Below, piece after piece: positions 36,760 through 44,550 of a DNA stretch of 60,809 nucleotides. The notes beneath the pieces were generated by a model, which did no database searches, was not told the origin of the DNA, and saw only the letters and a list, made by a program, of their open reading frames with translations. Positions within the stretch are counted from its first letter, which is position 1. Each line of letters starts with the position of its first letter. The stretch is from Candidatus Aphodousia gallistercoris (lineage in GTDB: Bacteria > Pseudomonadota > Gammaproteobacteria > Burkholderiales > Burkholderiaceae_F), in NCBI GenBank assembly GCA_018714185.1, contig DVNT01000014.1:1-60809 (forward strand), written 5' to 3'. Both the position numbers and the translations under genes were made by a program.

Positions 36760-36927
36760 TTACTTGAGCTTCGTTTCCTTGTAAACAACATGCTTACGAG
36801 CAACCGGGTCGTACTTGGAAATTTCCATCTTACCCGTGCTGGTACGCTTGTTCTTGGTCGTCGTATAGAAGTGACCTGTTCCAGCGGTCGATTCTAACTT
36901 GATCTTTTCGCGATTACCCTTTGCCAT
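36760..36927 (-). CDS. rpmG: 50S ribosomal protein L33
   Basis: 55 residues read directly from the sequence: [18 protein letters not shown], then [10 protein letters not shown] and the end YKETKLK. The zinc Cys residues are absent (C-minus form), as is common in proteobacteria. GGAG lies before the start. It lies 12 bp after rpmB in the standard rpmBG pair. Confidence 0.96.
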   Translation of the reverse strand: MAKGNREKIKLESTAGTGHFYTTTKNKRTSTGKMEISKYDPVARKHVVYKETKLK

Positions 36928-36939
36928 GGTGAACTCCTA

Positions 36940-37173
36940 TTAGATTTCGCCGCGGGCGCGGAGGTCCGCTAAGACCGCATCAATACCGAGCTTATCCACC
37001 GTACGGAGACCAGCCGCCGTCAAACGCAAACGAACCCAGCGGTTTTCGCTTTCGACCCAGAAGCGACGATATTGCAAGTTGGGCATGAAGCGACGCTTCG
37101 TTTTGTTGTTTGCGTGAGAGACGCGGTGGCCGACCATCGGCGCCTTGCCGGTGACTTGACACACTCGTGCCAT
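36940..37173 (-). CDS. rpmB: 50S ribosomal protein L28
   Basis: 77 residues: [20 protein letters not shown], then [13 protein letters not shown] and [14 protein letters not shown]. First gene of rpmB-rpmG. CTGGAG precedes the ATG. A strong promoter and a hairpin lie in its leader. Confidence 0.97.
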   Translation of the reverse strand: MARVCQVTGKAPMVGHRVSHANNKTKRRFMPNLQYRRFWVESENRWVRLRLTAAGLRTVDKLGIDAVLADLRARGEI

Positions 37174-37206
37174 CGCTAACTCCAGTAAAAAATTTTAAAC
37201 AAAAAC

Positions 37207-37243
37207 AACCCGACCGAAGTTCGATTCCTCACCTCGGTGGGTT
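37207..37243 (-). promoter_or_regulatory. Hairpin in rpmB leader
   Basis: AACCCACCGAG and a nearly matching CTTCGGTCGGGTT form a stem, followed on the minus strand by GTTTTTGTTT. It lies between the promoter and the ribosome site and could be an attenuator or ribosomal-protein feedback site. Confidence 0.4.
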
Positions 37244-37256
37244 AACGGTATCGAGC

Positions 37257-37285
37257 ATTATACGCATCTGCCCCTATTAAAGCAA
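37257..37285 (-). promoter_or_regulatory. rpmBG promoter
   Basis: Minus strand TTGCTT (37285-37280), 17 bp, perfect TATAAT (37262-37257), about 85 bp before rpmB. Confidence 0.75.
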
Positions 37286-37330
37286 CTCTCACGCTACAAA
37301 CGGGTGTAGATAAATTTCTTTGGTTTTTCG

Positions 37331-37519
37331 TCAAATCACACCATAGTGCTGTTTAACGCGTTTCACAACCTCAGAATGCCACAGCCAACTTTCTTGTTTG
37401 GCTCTGAGAGTCAATAAGTATTGGGCCGTTTGCGGATCCCATCTCATCCCGGATTGTTTTAGTCGCCGGGAAATCGTGCATTGGAATAGCGTTCGCAGGC
37501 GTTGACGGAAGTCGGTAAA
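37331..37519 (-). pseudogene. Transposase C-terminal remnant
   Basis: A 62-codon open stretch with no start codon context. Its centre SRRLKQSGMRWDPQTAQYLL resembles the conserved C-terminal region of ISKra4/ISLre2-like transposases (RxxKxSGMRW...LxLR). It ends ...VKQHYGVI-stop, and an in-frame TAG precedes it. No inverted repeats were identified. It is a relic of an insertion between rpmB and the DcuC-like gene. Confidence 0.55.
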
Positions 37520-37684
37520 CTATTGATCATGGCATCATTTCCTGTTTTTATGATTTAGACACTCATTAATTTAACAGGGTGATGCCATCTTTGCATACCG
37601 CTTCTTTGCGTTACCTTTTCTACTTCTTAATCACCATTTTCATTGTCTACTAGGGAGAATAATCGTCTATCGGGTTTACCCTAG

Positions 37685-37952
37685 ATCTTCCCAAGAAAAA
37701 ATGAAGAACCGAAAATTGGTATCTCATTGAAAAATCTAAAAGAAATGAACCTCATCGGAAGAGTTGGTTCAGACAGGAAAGGCTACTGGAAAATTCTTGG
37801 TTGATGTTTTTCTGATAAGGCACAGGGTGACTGAAAAGGTGGCTGAAAATTTGACGGATAGAGAAAGAAAAGTTTTAACGGCTCTGTCGAAAGATCAAGG
37901 CTATACGATGGCTAAGCTGGCCACCCTGAATTTTTGGATTTGGGCTTATTGA
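37685..37952 (+). pseudogene. Fragments of AlbA_2/AAA_4-type regulator
   Basis: Two pieces in different frames. The first (37685-37804) reads LKNLKEMNLIGRVGSDRKGY then WKILG-stop, the usual C-terminal winged-helix end of RecG-like/AlbA_2 ATP-binding regulators. The second (37764-37952) reads VTEKVAENLTDRERKVLTAL, the linker that normally comes before such an end. The order is reversed and both are frame-disrupted, so this is a scrambled relic rather than a gene. Confidence 0.5.
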
Positions 37953-37990
37953 AAAAAAGGCAAAAGCCGAAAGGCTTTTGCCCAAACAAG
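37951..37990 (-). terminator. Terminator of lyase/DcuC-like operon
   Basis: GGCAAAAGCC-loop-GGCTTTTGCC (37959-37982), a perfect 10 bp stem; on the minus strand it is followed by TTTTTTTC. It ends the operon read leftwards from 39899. Confidence 0.85.
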
Positions 37991-38006
37991 GAGCAAGGAG
38001 AACGAC

Positions 38007-38459
38007 TTACCCTAAGAAAATACCGTTAGCAACGAGCGTAACAACCATACCGACCATCATGGGGATCCATGTACGACGTACGATAGCCATGGGCGAAACC
38101 CCGGCTGCGCCCGCCACGGCAATAATGACGCCGGCAACCGGTGACATGGCGCGCAACATACCGGAGGCAAATTGCATCGGCGTAACCAACGAAGAAATAG
38201 TGCCGCCAAGGCCTGCTGCCACATCCGGAGCTAACGCGGCAAACGAGGAGTAAGCGCCGACGCCGGAACCGGTTAAGAACGTCACTAGGCCGACAATAGC
38301 AGCCAAGATGACCGTCATAAAGTTCGTGCCGGCATTAACGCCTTGAGCGGAATTAATCAGCAAATCAATCAGGCCGGAAGCGCGTAGTGCATTGGCAAAG
38401 AATTCAGCGCAGATAATGAGCGAGACAATGCCGGCAACGAGTGGTAGCAGAGCATTCAT
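38007..38459 (-). CDS. DcuC-like carrier, C-terminal part only
   Basis: 150 residues, about four hydrophobic segments. It aligns in memory with the last third of DcuC-type C4-dicarboxylate carriers: VTFLTGSGVGAYSSF (family LTGSG motif), MQFASGMLRAMSPVAGV and RRTWIPMMVGMV. A full carrier would have about 450 residues, so the N-terminal two thirds are missing. Yet there is an excellent ribosome site (AAGGAGG, 8 bp before ATG) and a strong terminator after it, and the frame is intact. It may be a deletion remnant or a genuine half-carrier needing a partner. It lies 12 bp after the lyase gene. Confidence 0.7.
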   Translation of the reverse strand: MNALLPLVAGIVSLIICAEFFANALRASGLIDLLINSAQGVNAGTNFMTVILAAIVGLVTFLTGSGVGAYSSFAALAPDVAAGLGGTISSLVTPMQFASGMLRAMSPVAGVIIAVAGAAGVSPMAIVRRTWIPMMVGMVVTLVANGIFLG

Positions 38460-38471
38460 GACAATGCCTCC

Positions 38472-39899
38472 TTATTTAGTGAGAATATTGAAATCGGAAT
38501 CGAGCTGTTGAAGCGCCTGGTCGACATTGGTTCGGAGTTGAACGGTTTTTTCTTTAAATTCGTTTAATTCCTTGGAAACTTCATCGAGCATGTGCTTGAC
38601 TTCTGTCGGATTGGCGCTACCGGAAGTTCTGCGGTTTTTGAGGATTTCGCATGGATCCAGGCAAGCCTTAAACTCGGCTTCGCTCATCGGGCAGGTCGTG
38701 TCAAATCCCGGCATTTCCTTTGAGACCACCTCAGCGTAAAGGCGCGTCATCTCGTCGTATGGGAAAGTTAAGGGCAGAATGCCGTTTGCCCGTGCATAGC
38801 TCACCATACCGCTTGCAACGTGGTGGCCGACCCGGAAGGGTAAGCCGTATTCGCGCATGAGACGGTCGGCAATTTCCTGACTGCAAGTCCAGTCCAAGTT
38901 GATTTCTTCCAAGGCACGTACCTTATTCACGACCAAGGCATCGATAATCTTGTTAAAGCGTGCCAGGAGCTTTTCTGTAGCCTCTGCCAAGGCTGTATGA
39001 ATTTTTACGGATTTGCCGTCAATCATGCCTGAGGGTACGTTGTGAGCACGGGTTATGACGGCATCGGCCTCGCCGACAACGTCGCTAGCGTTGCCACGGC
39101 AGCTAATGAGAAGTCCCGGGTTGCGCTTTTGCGGCATAGCAGAGGACACGTACGTGTTGCCGTTCCCTTCGGAGAGCAAAATCCAAGGACGGGGTTGTGC
39201 GTACTGCGTCATGATGTCGGCAATCATTTCGCCCAGATGAAGTGCAATGGAAGATTGAATTTGAGCAAACTCAACCGGCAGATCCACCATGCAAATCTGC
39301 GTTGCGTCAAAAGCGTTTCGTACCGGCGAATCAAAACCGAGATAACGAGCCATGGCGTTCCTGTCCAGTGGCCAGCCGGTGCCGTTTAAAACGCAAGCGC
39401 CCATGGGGCAGCGGTTTAAGCGCGGATAGAATTCCTGCAGTCTTGAGCGATCGCGCAGCAGGCCTTCAATGAAGCCCAACAGATAATGGGCGAATGTCGT
39501 CGGCTGAGCGGCTACGCCATTCGTGTAGGAAGGCATATAAGTGTCTTGGTTATGTTCGGCCAAGGCAATAAGTTTTTCGATGGTGGATTCCAGCGCTTGC
39601 ATAACGGCAAAAAGATTGTCGCGCATGATGGCGGCCCGGAAAGTCGAGTGCATGTCTTGGCTTGAGCGACCGACGTGAATTTCGGTGACTTCCGCTGTTT
39701 TTGCTGCGGCAATAAGTTTCGGTTCGAAATCGATGACACGCTTGACGCGATTGGCCGGATCCTTACCGGAATCCAAAACTTCCGAGAGTGCTCGGGCCGA
39801 CGTTAAAACCAAATCCGGTTTCAACAACCCTATCTCTTTGTTAATCAAAATGGTGGCCTTATTGATTTGGCCCAACCAATAAAACTCGTCACGAAGCAT
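38472..39899 (-). CDS. Fumarase/argininosuccinate-lyase superfamily lyase
   Basis: 475 residues. The superfamily signature is SSAMPQKRNPG (family SSxMPxKxNP) near residue 278; the other blocks are VGRSSQDMHSTF (His/Asp of the first conserved region) and a helical second half with HNVPSG. Superfamily members release fumarate from aspartate, argininosuccinate or adenylosuccinate type substrates; the true substrate is uncertain, as the protein differs from ArgH, PurB, FumC and AspA. The start at 39899 has AAGGA 6 bp upstream. It is first in an operon with the DcuC-like piece and opposite a LysR regulator, fitting C4-dicarboxylate metabolism. Confidence 0.8.
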   Translation of the reverse strand: MLRDEFYWLGQINKATILINKEIGLLKPDLVLTSARALSEVLDSGKDPANRVKRVIDFEPKLIAAAKTAEVTEIHVGRSSQDMHSTFRAAIMRDNLFAVMQALESTIEKLIALAEHNQDTYMPSYTNGVAAQPTTFAHYLLGFIEGLLRDRSRLQEFYPRLNRCPMGACVLNGTGWPLDRNAMARYLGFDSPVRNAFDATQICMVDLPVEFAQIQSSIALHLGEMIADIMTQYAQPRPWILLSEGNGNTYVSSAMPQKRNPGLLISCRGNASDVVGEADAVITRAHNVPSGMIDGKSVKIHTALAEATEKLLARFNKIIDALVVNKVRALEEINLDWTCSQEIADRLMREYGLPFRVGHHVASGMVSYARANGILPLTFPYDEMTRLYAEVVSKEMPGFDTTCPMSEAEFKACLDPCEILKNRRTSGSANPTEVKHMLDEVSKELNEFKEKTVQLRTNVDQALQQLDSDFNILTK

Positions 39900-40265
39900 A
39901 GTTTTTCCTTTTTGAATTGCTGTCCAAACGAGTTTCCCACTGATATAGATCAATGGATAAGTAAAGAAGTGCAAGGGTAATTTGCTATTCGTGCAAATCA
40001 CAAGGGACCTAAAACAGAGGCTAATGAACCGATTTCATGAAAGAGTTTCAGGATGGAACGCAATAAAAGGGCTCATTTGCTTGTTCATTTACTAATAAGC
40101 GTGTTGTGATAGCAGGAAACCGTCGACTGAGTTCTAAGCGCAAGAACAAACAAAATGGCGGATAAATATGTGTAGAAGAAGATTTTTACGCAAGAATAGT
40201 TTGAAGTTAACGCAAAATATGTCGATGCCATCTCCATAAAATAAAGAAAAAAAGGGAGAAATGTT
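39900..40265. other. Divergent control region, lyase/LysR
   Basis: 366 bp without a gene. It contains an FNR-like site TTGATCTATATCAG (minus strand, 39953-39940, 9 of 10) and a LysR-type dyad TTTGC-N7-GCAAA (39981-39997) about 90 bp before the lyase start. A GGGAG ribosome site (40255-40259) serves the LysR gene. The rest is AT-rich with no clear -10/-35 pair chosen. Confidence 0.45.
39981..39997. promoter_or_regulatory. LysR-type dyad (T-N11-A)
   Basis: TTTGC-TATTCGT-GCAAA is a perfect 5 bp inverted repeat containing T-N11-A, at the usual distance (about -60 to -90) from the divergent target gene. It is the likely site of the neighbouring LysR protein. Confidence 0.5.
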
Positions 40266-41279
40266 GTGACCAATCGTGTGGACGACCTCAGAGCCTGGCA
40301 AATATTTATTACTTACGCCAAAACGGGCTCGCTATCTGCTTGTGCAGAAATTTTGGAATTGGAGCCGTCTTCGGTTTCAAGAACCATTGCGGCTTTGGAA
40401 AAAGGCATTGGGCAGGAGCTGGTGTTGCACAATAGTCGCCCCATGCAACTTACTGAAGTCGGTATCAGAGCAGTCAAACGCATTGAACCAATCTTGCGTG
40501 CTCATCGTAAATTTCTCGATACGTTGGCGAGTGATTCTGCCGCATTACAAGGGCATATCCGTCTTTCTGTTGCCCCGGGTTTCGCTACCCGTCGCTTGAT
40601 GCCGTTTTTAACTGAGTTTGCCAACATCTATCCCAAAATTGATATTGATGTCGTTATTGGCTTGAAAGAACACGATATTGCGATGGGACGGTGTGACCTT
40701 GGAGTTCTCACCGGAGAACCAACGTTGCCGGATTTGGTTTACATGTACCGAGGACGCAATGTCTATTTGCCGGTTGCCTCGCCTCAATATGTCAGCACCC
40801 GCGGTATGCCGATTCACCCCTCGGACTTACGAGAACACACGGTATACGCCTACAGCGGTCCTGTTCGCCAAGAAACCAAGACACTTTGCCGAGGAAATGA
40901 GGAGATTTCTTTAAATCTTGAGCGTGTGGTACGCATGGCCGATATTACGACGATCCGGCAAGCGGTGTTGGCAGGTAACGGTGTCGGTCTTGATATTCCG
41001 CTTGTGCAAATTTGGGAAGACCTGGTGGCAGGACGCCTAGTTCCGGTCATGCCCGGATGGATGCGAAGGCCGGAGGATTGTTTCATTGTTTGCTCAAAAG
41101 ACAACTGGCACTTTCGCCGCGTGCGTATTTTCCAGCAATGGTTTGCTAAGCGGATGAAGGAAACCTTTGATGGTTATGAGGATGCCGTTGCCGGTATCGT
41201 CGGGTTGCCTGCAAGGAAAGACTGTTCTTCCGAGGATGTATTCAATACTTCGGTTCGAAAGTCTAGCAGTAAAAAATAA
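40266..41279 (+). CDS. LysR-family regulator
   Basis: 337 residues. The N-terminal winged helix (6-65) has LRAWQIFITYAKTGSLSACA and SSVSRTIAALEKGIGQELVL; the effector domain runs from 92 to about 300 (GHIRLSVAPGFATRRLMPFL). The C-terminus is longer than usual by about 25 residues (SSEDVFNTSVRKSSSKK). The GTG start has GGGAGA 5 bp upstream. It is divergent from the lyase operon and likely its regulator; the porin downstream may also be controlled. Confidence 0.92.
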   Translation: MTNRVDDLRAWQIFITYAKTGSLSACAEILELEPSSVSRTIAALEKGIGQELVLHNSRPMQLTEVGIRAVKRIEPILRAHRKFLDTLASDSAALQGHIRLSVAPGFATRRLMPFLTEFANIYPKIDIDVVIGLKEHDIAMGRCDLGVLTGEPTLPDLVYMYRGRNVYLPVASPQYVSTRGMPIHPSDLREHTVYAYSGPVRQETKTLCRGNEEISLNLERVVRMADITTIRQAVLAGNGVGLDIPLVQIWEDLVAGRLVPVMPGWMRRPEDCFIVCSKDNWHFRRVRIFQQWFAKRMKETFDGYEDAVAGIVGLPARKDCSSEDVFNTSVRKSSSKK

Positions 41280-41383
41280 TTTGCATTTTTCGCAAAACTA
41301 CTTTCCTCAAAATAAAAACAAATAAAACAATGGCTTAGATAACATAAAAGCATTCTTGTTCCAACACTGAGAGGAAAGAAAAA

Positions 41384-42436
41384 ATGAGAAAAATTCTTTT
41401 GGCTGCGGTTTTGTCCGCAATGGGTGCCGTGCCTGCGATGGCCGCGCAAGTTGAAATGTACGGCTTAATTGACACCGGTTTGATGATCCAGAAAATGGGT
41501 GAAGACGATGCGACGGTCTCGATGGAGTCTGGTCAGCGTTCCGGTTCCCGTTTGGGATTTAAGGGATCCGAAGAAATCACGGATTCCTTGGAGGTCGGTT
41601 TCGTGTTAGAGCACGGCTTCGATGTAGATACGGGAGCGATGGCCGATGAAGACAAGTTCTTCAATCGTAATTCTTACATCTATGTTTCCGGTGATTATGG
41701 GACGTTGAAGTTAGGTCGTACCGGTGCCTTGGTGGGCGGCTGCAGCGGTAATATGTTTGCCGGCTCTGCGACACCTTTCGGCATCACGTGGAGTTTGGCG
41801 GGCGCCAACAAAACCATGCAAGGCTTGACATCTCGTGTAGACAATTCATTTACTTACAACACGCCCAAGATGGCCGGTTTTACTTTATATGCTCAATTTT
41901 CTAACGGCACGGAAGGCGATGATTACACGCGGGACGAAAAGGCAGAGCGCTATACGGCGTTAGGTGTGCGCTACAGTGCAGGCAATTTGGATGTACGTGC
42001 CGTGGTTGACCGCACTTTGGCGAACGGCCGTTTTGAAGATGGCGACCAAGTAACCGCCGGTATCACCGCTAACTATAAGTTTGATTTTGCGCGCGTCTAT
42101 GCGGCCTATCAATACGCTGAAAATGTCGAGCGCTTCTCTAGTGGCGTTCCGTATCGTCCGAGAGACCTTGATCATTCACATGCCTTTTTGCTGTCGGCAC
42201 GCGTACCGGTAGGCGGTGTTGAGCTCATGCCGCAAGTGGGTTATGTTGTGGCTGAAGGTGAGAACGGCGAAGACTATGACCGCTTGGGTTTGACGATGGG
42301 CGCAAGCTATGATTTGAGTAAGAACGTTGATCTTTATGCGGCTGCGACCTACGTCCGGTGCGGCCAAGACTTGAAGGATCGCCCTGAGGGCGATACGGCC
42401 TGGGAAGTGATCAGCGGTATTCGGTATTCCTTCTAA
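41384..42436 (+). CDS. Outer-membrane porin (betaproteobacterial type)
   Basis: 350 residues. Signal peptide 1-21 (cut after AMA), then VEMYGLIDTGL, the start strand of Burkholderiales/Neisseria-type porins; GSRLGFKGSEEI and YGTLKLGRTGAL are conserved. It has sixteen-strand alternation and ends in a terminal Phe (GIRYSF). GAGAGGAAAG precedes the ATG. Followed 12 bp later by the SGNH-like gene, so the two are probably co-expressed. Confidence 0.95.
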   Translation: MRKILLAAVLSAMGAVPAMAAQVEMYGLIDTGLMIQKMGEDDATVSMESGQRSGSRLGFKGSEEITDSLEVGFVLEHGFDVDTGAMADEDKFFNRNSYIYVSGDYGTLKLGRTGALVGGCSGNMFAGSATPFGITWSLAGANKTMQGLTSRVDNSFTYNTPKMAGFTLYAQFSNGTEGDDYTRDEKAERYTALGVRYSAGNLDVRAVVDRTLANGRFEDGDQVTAGITANYKFDFARVYAAYQYAENVERFSSGVPYRPRDLDHSHAFLLSARVPVGGVELMPQVGYVVAEGENGEDYDRLGLTMGASYDLSKNVDLYAAATYVRCGQDLKDRPEGDTAWEVISGIRYSF

Positions 42437-42448
42437 AAGGAGCAATAA

Positions 42449-43237
42449 ATGAAAAAGCTACTGTGTAGTTTGTTGGTTTCCGGTTTGTTTTTAACCGGAT
42501 CGGCTTATGCGTTGGAAAACACGGTAAAGCCCGAAGTTACGGACTTAGGGATTTCGAATCCGAAGACGGGCCTGATCGTCGGCAATTCCTATTCGTTTTA
42601 TAACTGCGGCGTTCACAGCTACCTGCGCGGGTTAACGCGCGAAGCCAAGCAGCCGTGGAAGGCCCGCATTACAACCATCAGTTCGGCCATGCTCTCGTAC
42701 CATAACGTTAAAGACTATTTGACGCCCGATAAGGAAATGGATCCTTATGCAAAGAGCAAGCCCATGTTCGATGTCGTTTTCTTGCAAGGCAACAGCAGCG
42801 AACCGATTAACGCCAAGCGCAAGGCAACATTCGAAAAGTATGTTGCCCAGCACGCCAAGACGATTCGCGAAGCCGGCGCCGTGCCGGTTCTCGTAGCCAC
42901 TTGGGCCCGTCAAGATAAACCGCAAGACACTCGTGCTCTAGCTGATGAAACGATTAAAGCGGCTAATGCCAATCACGTTATGGTCTTGCCTGTCGGCTTG
43001 GCCTTTGCCGAAAGCTTAAAGCTTCGTCCCGACCTTATCATGCACCAAGAAGATAAAAGTCATCCGACGGCTGCAGGCTCCTACCTTTACGGCGCCATGA
43101 TGTATTCGGTGCTGTTTAAAAAGAGCCCCGAGGGCTTTAAGTATCAAGGCGGTTGCGAGAAGCCGTTGAAAGAAGCGGATGTTAAACATCTGCAAAGCGT
43201 GGCTTGGAAGACCGTGAAGGAATTCTACGGCTGGTAG
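42449..43237 (+). CDS. Exported SGNH-hydrolase-like protein
   Basis: 262 residues; signal peptide 1-22 (cut near AYA-LE). The rest has SGNH/GDSL features: LIVGNSYSFYNCGVHSYL (block I, Ser nucleophile candidate in GNSYS), DVVFLQGNSSEP (block III-like Asn), and MHQEDKSHPTAAGSYLYGAM (block V Asp/His). A periplasmic esterase or deacetylase is plausible, possibly acting on material passing the co-encoded porin; the substrate is unknown. AAGGAG precedes the ATG. Confidence 0.75.
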   Translation: MKKLLCSLLVSGLFLTGSAYALENTVKPEVTDLGISNPKTGLIVGNSYSFYNCGVHSYLRGLTREAKQPWKARITTISSAMLSYHNVKDYLTPDKEMDPYAKSKPMFDVVFLQGNSSEPINAKRKATFEKYVAQHAKTIREAGAVPVLVATWARQDKPQDTRALADETIKAANANHVMVLPVGLAFAESLKLRPDLIMHQEDKSHPTAAGSYLYGAMMYSVLFKKSPEGFKYQGGCEKPLKEADVKHLQSVAWKTVKEFYGW

Positions 43238-43329
43238 ACCGGTACATTGTATGGGCAGCCGTTACGAAAAACCTACTTAAATAGGCCTAGATATCACCAA
43301 AATATCTACTCATTAGCGGCTTCCCTTCC

Positions 43330-43529
43330 TCCATCATCGAGATCAGTTTCGCTTCAGATTGCTCCAAAGCCAGCGCTCATCCCTCACTGAAGCACACTCT
43401 TGCGAGAATCCTTCAGGCCTGCCTCAGGTCTTGTTCCGAGTTTTCTCCCTTTCTCGGCAGGCAAAGGCGTTCACCGTGTAACTCACGGCACCACCGGGCT
43501 CATGAAAATCAGCCCGGCTGCTCGGTATA
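43330..43529 (-). ncRNA. Possible omega-RNA region of TnpB remnant
   Basis: Downstream of the TnpB stop, on the minus strand, two adjacent hairpins are visible: AGCCCGG/CCGGGCT-type (43494-43517) and CCGTG/CACGG (43473-43487). TnpB omega-RNAs lie at this position in IS200/605 and IS607 elements. Extent and function are guesses, and the element is decayed. Confidence 0.25.
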
Positions 43530-44390
43530 TCATTTCAAATTGATCGCCGTATTGAAGTCCCGGTTCTTGATCTCCCGGCCGCAATGCGGACATTGCCAGT
43601 GTCGGTCTGACAGCGTTAAGCCCTCGTTCTTCTTGCCGCAGTACCCACATGTTTTCGAGCTCGGGTAAAAGCGGTTTGCCACGATCTCGCAACCTCGTTG
43701 CTAGGCTTTGTACATCAACTGACGTCGGAATTCATAAAATCCGACATCGGCTATGCAACGCGACAGTTTCCCGTTCTTGAGCAGGCCGCTCACATTCAGA
43801 TCTTCTATCACTATCCTCGAGAAACTGGTTGTTAAATAGTTCGTTAGCTGGTGCAAGGCATTTTGTCGGTAGTTGAAGATCTTGCGATGCAGCTCGCCAA
43901 TCGCCAAGACGACCTTGACCCGGTTTTTACTGCCTTTTTCACTGCGGGCGAGCTTTCTTTGCAGACGCCTCAGCTTCGACAGACTCTTCCTTAACGGCTG
44001 CACCGCCGCAAACTCTTTGTGGTTCGACAGCACCGCCAGTGACTTCACCCCCAAATCCACTCCCACCGTGCCTTGGTTTTTGGCAGGCTTTAAGTGGCTC
44101 AGGTCAGCCAGTTCACACGACAGGCTCGCGCATGCGCACCCAACCCAGTTTCGGAATACGAATGCGTGAACCTTTGACTTGAAAATGATCGTTGGAAATC
44201 GTAAAGCTATCCGAGACGTATTTCTTTTTGTACTTCGGATACTTGAAGTGCTCGGGATTTTTCCAGGAATTCGCAAAAGCTTGCCCTAACTGAATGATGG
44301 CCATTTGCACGGCACATTTGGTCACCTCCAGCATCCACGGAAACTGATCGTACTTTATCTCATTGATCTTACGGCGAACGCTGTATTGGC
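43530..44390 (-). pseudogene. TnpB remnant
   Basis: Read leftwards: N-terminal part (RRKINEIKYDQFPWMLEVTK, FKYPKYKKKYVSDSF) ends out of frame near 44115. The RuvC-like part follows in another frame (GTVGVDLGVKSLAVLS with the catalytic Asp, then IVIEDLNVSGLLKNG with the Glu). A TAG at 43701-43703 interrupts it. The same frame then continues through the zinc ribbon (CGYCGKKNEG, CPHCGREIKN) and RDFNTAINLK to the stop at 43530. The first ~40 residues and about 15-20 residues at the frameshift are missing. It is therefore non-functional as a nuclease. Confidence 0.85.
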
Positions 44391-44454
44391 TCGGCTTCCC
44401 AACGCCTGAGGGTCGAAATTGAGGCACCTAATTCGACAGCGGCTTTCCAATGCT
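44391..44454 (-). pseudogene. IS607-type TnpA stub
   Basis: SIGK (44454-44443), then in another frame AVELGASISTLRRWEAE, which is the MerR-like helix-turn-helix start of IS607 serine resolvases. It runs straight into the TnpB remnant, so an internal deletion removed most of TnpA and the TnpB start. Confidence 0.6.
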
Positions 44455-44522
44455 ATAAAACCGATTTATATAAATAGTGTTAGATGGTTTTAGATAGGTT
44501 TATTATGGCAGTTATGAGCCCT

Positions 44523-44547
44523 CAGATCCCCTCTTGCCGGGGATCTG
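44523..44547 (-). terminator. Hairpin after MATE gene
   Basis: CAGATCCCC-TCTTGCC-GGGGATCTG, a perfect 9 bp stem directly downstream of the MATE gene. No long U-run. Confidence 0.6.
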
Positions 44548-44550
44548 CAT

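Noticed and set aside
37207-37243. tRNA-like T-arm (TTCGATTCC) upstream of rpmB
   Set aside because: No acceptor, anticodon or D-arm can be built around it; it is the loop of a leader hairpin.
43530-44454. Active TnpB nuclease
   Set aside because: The missing N-terminus, a frameshift and a TAG codon make it non-functional.
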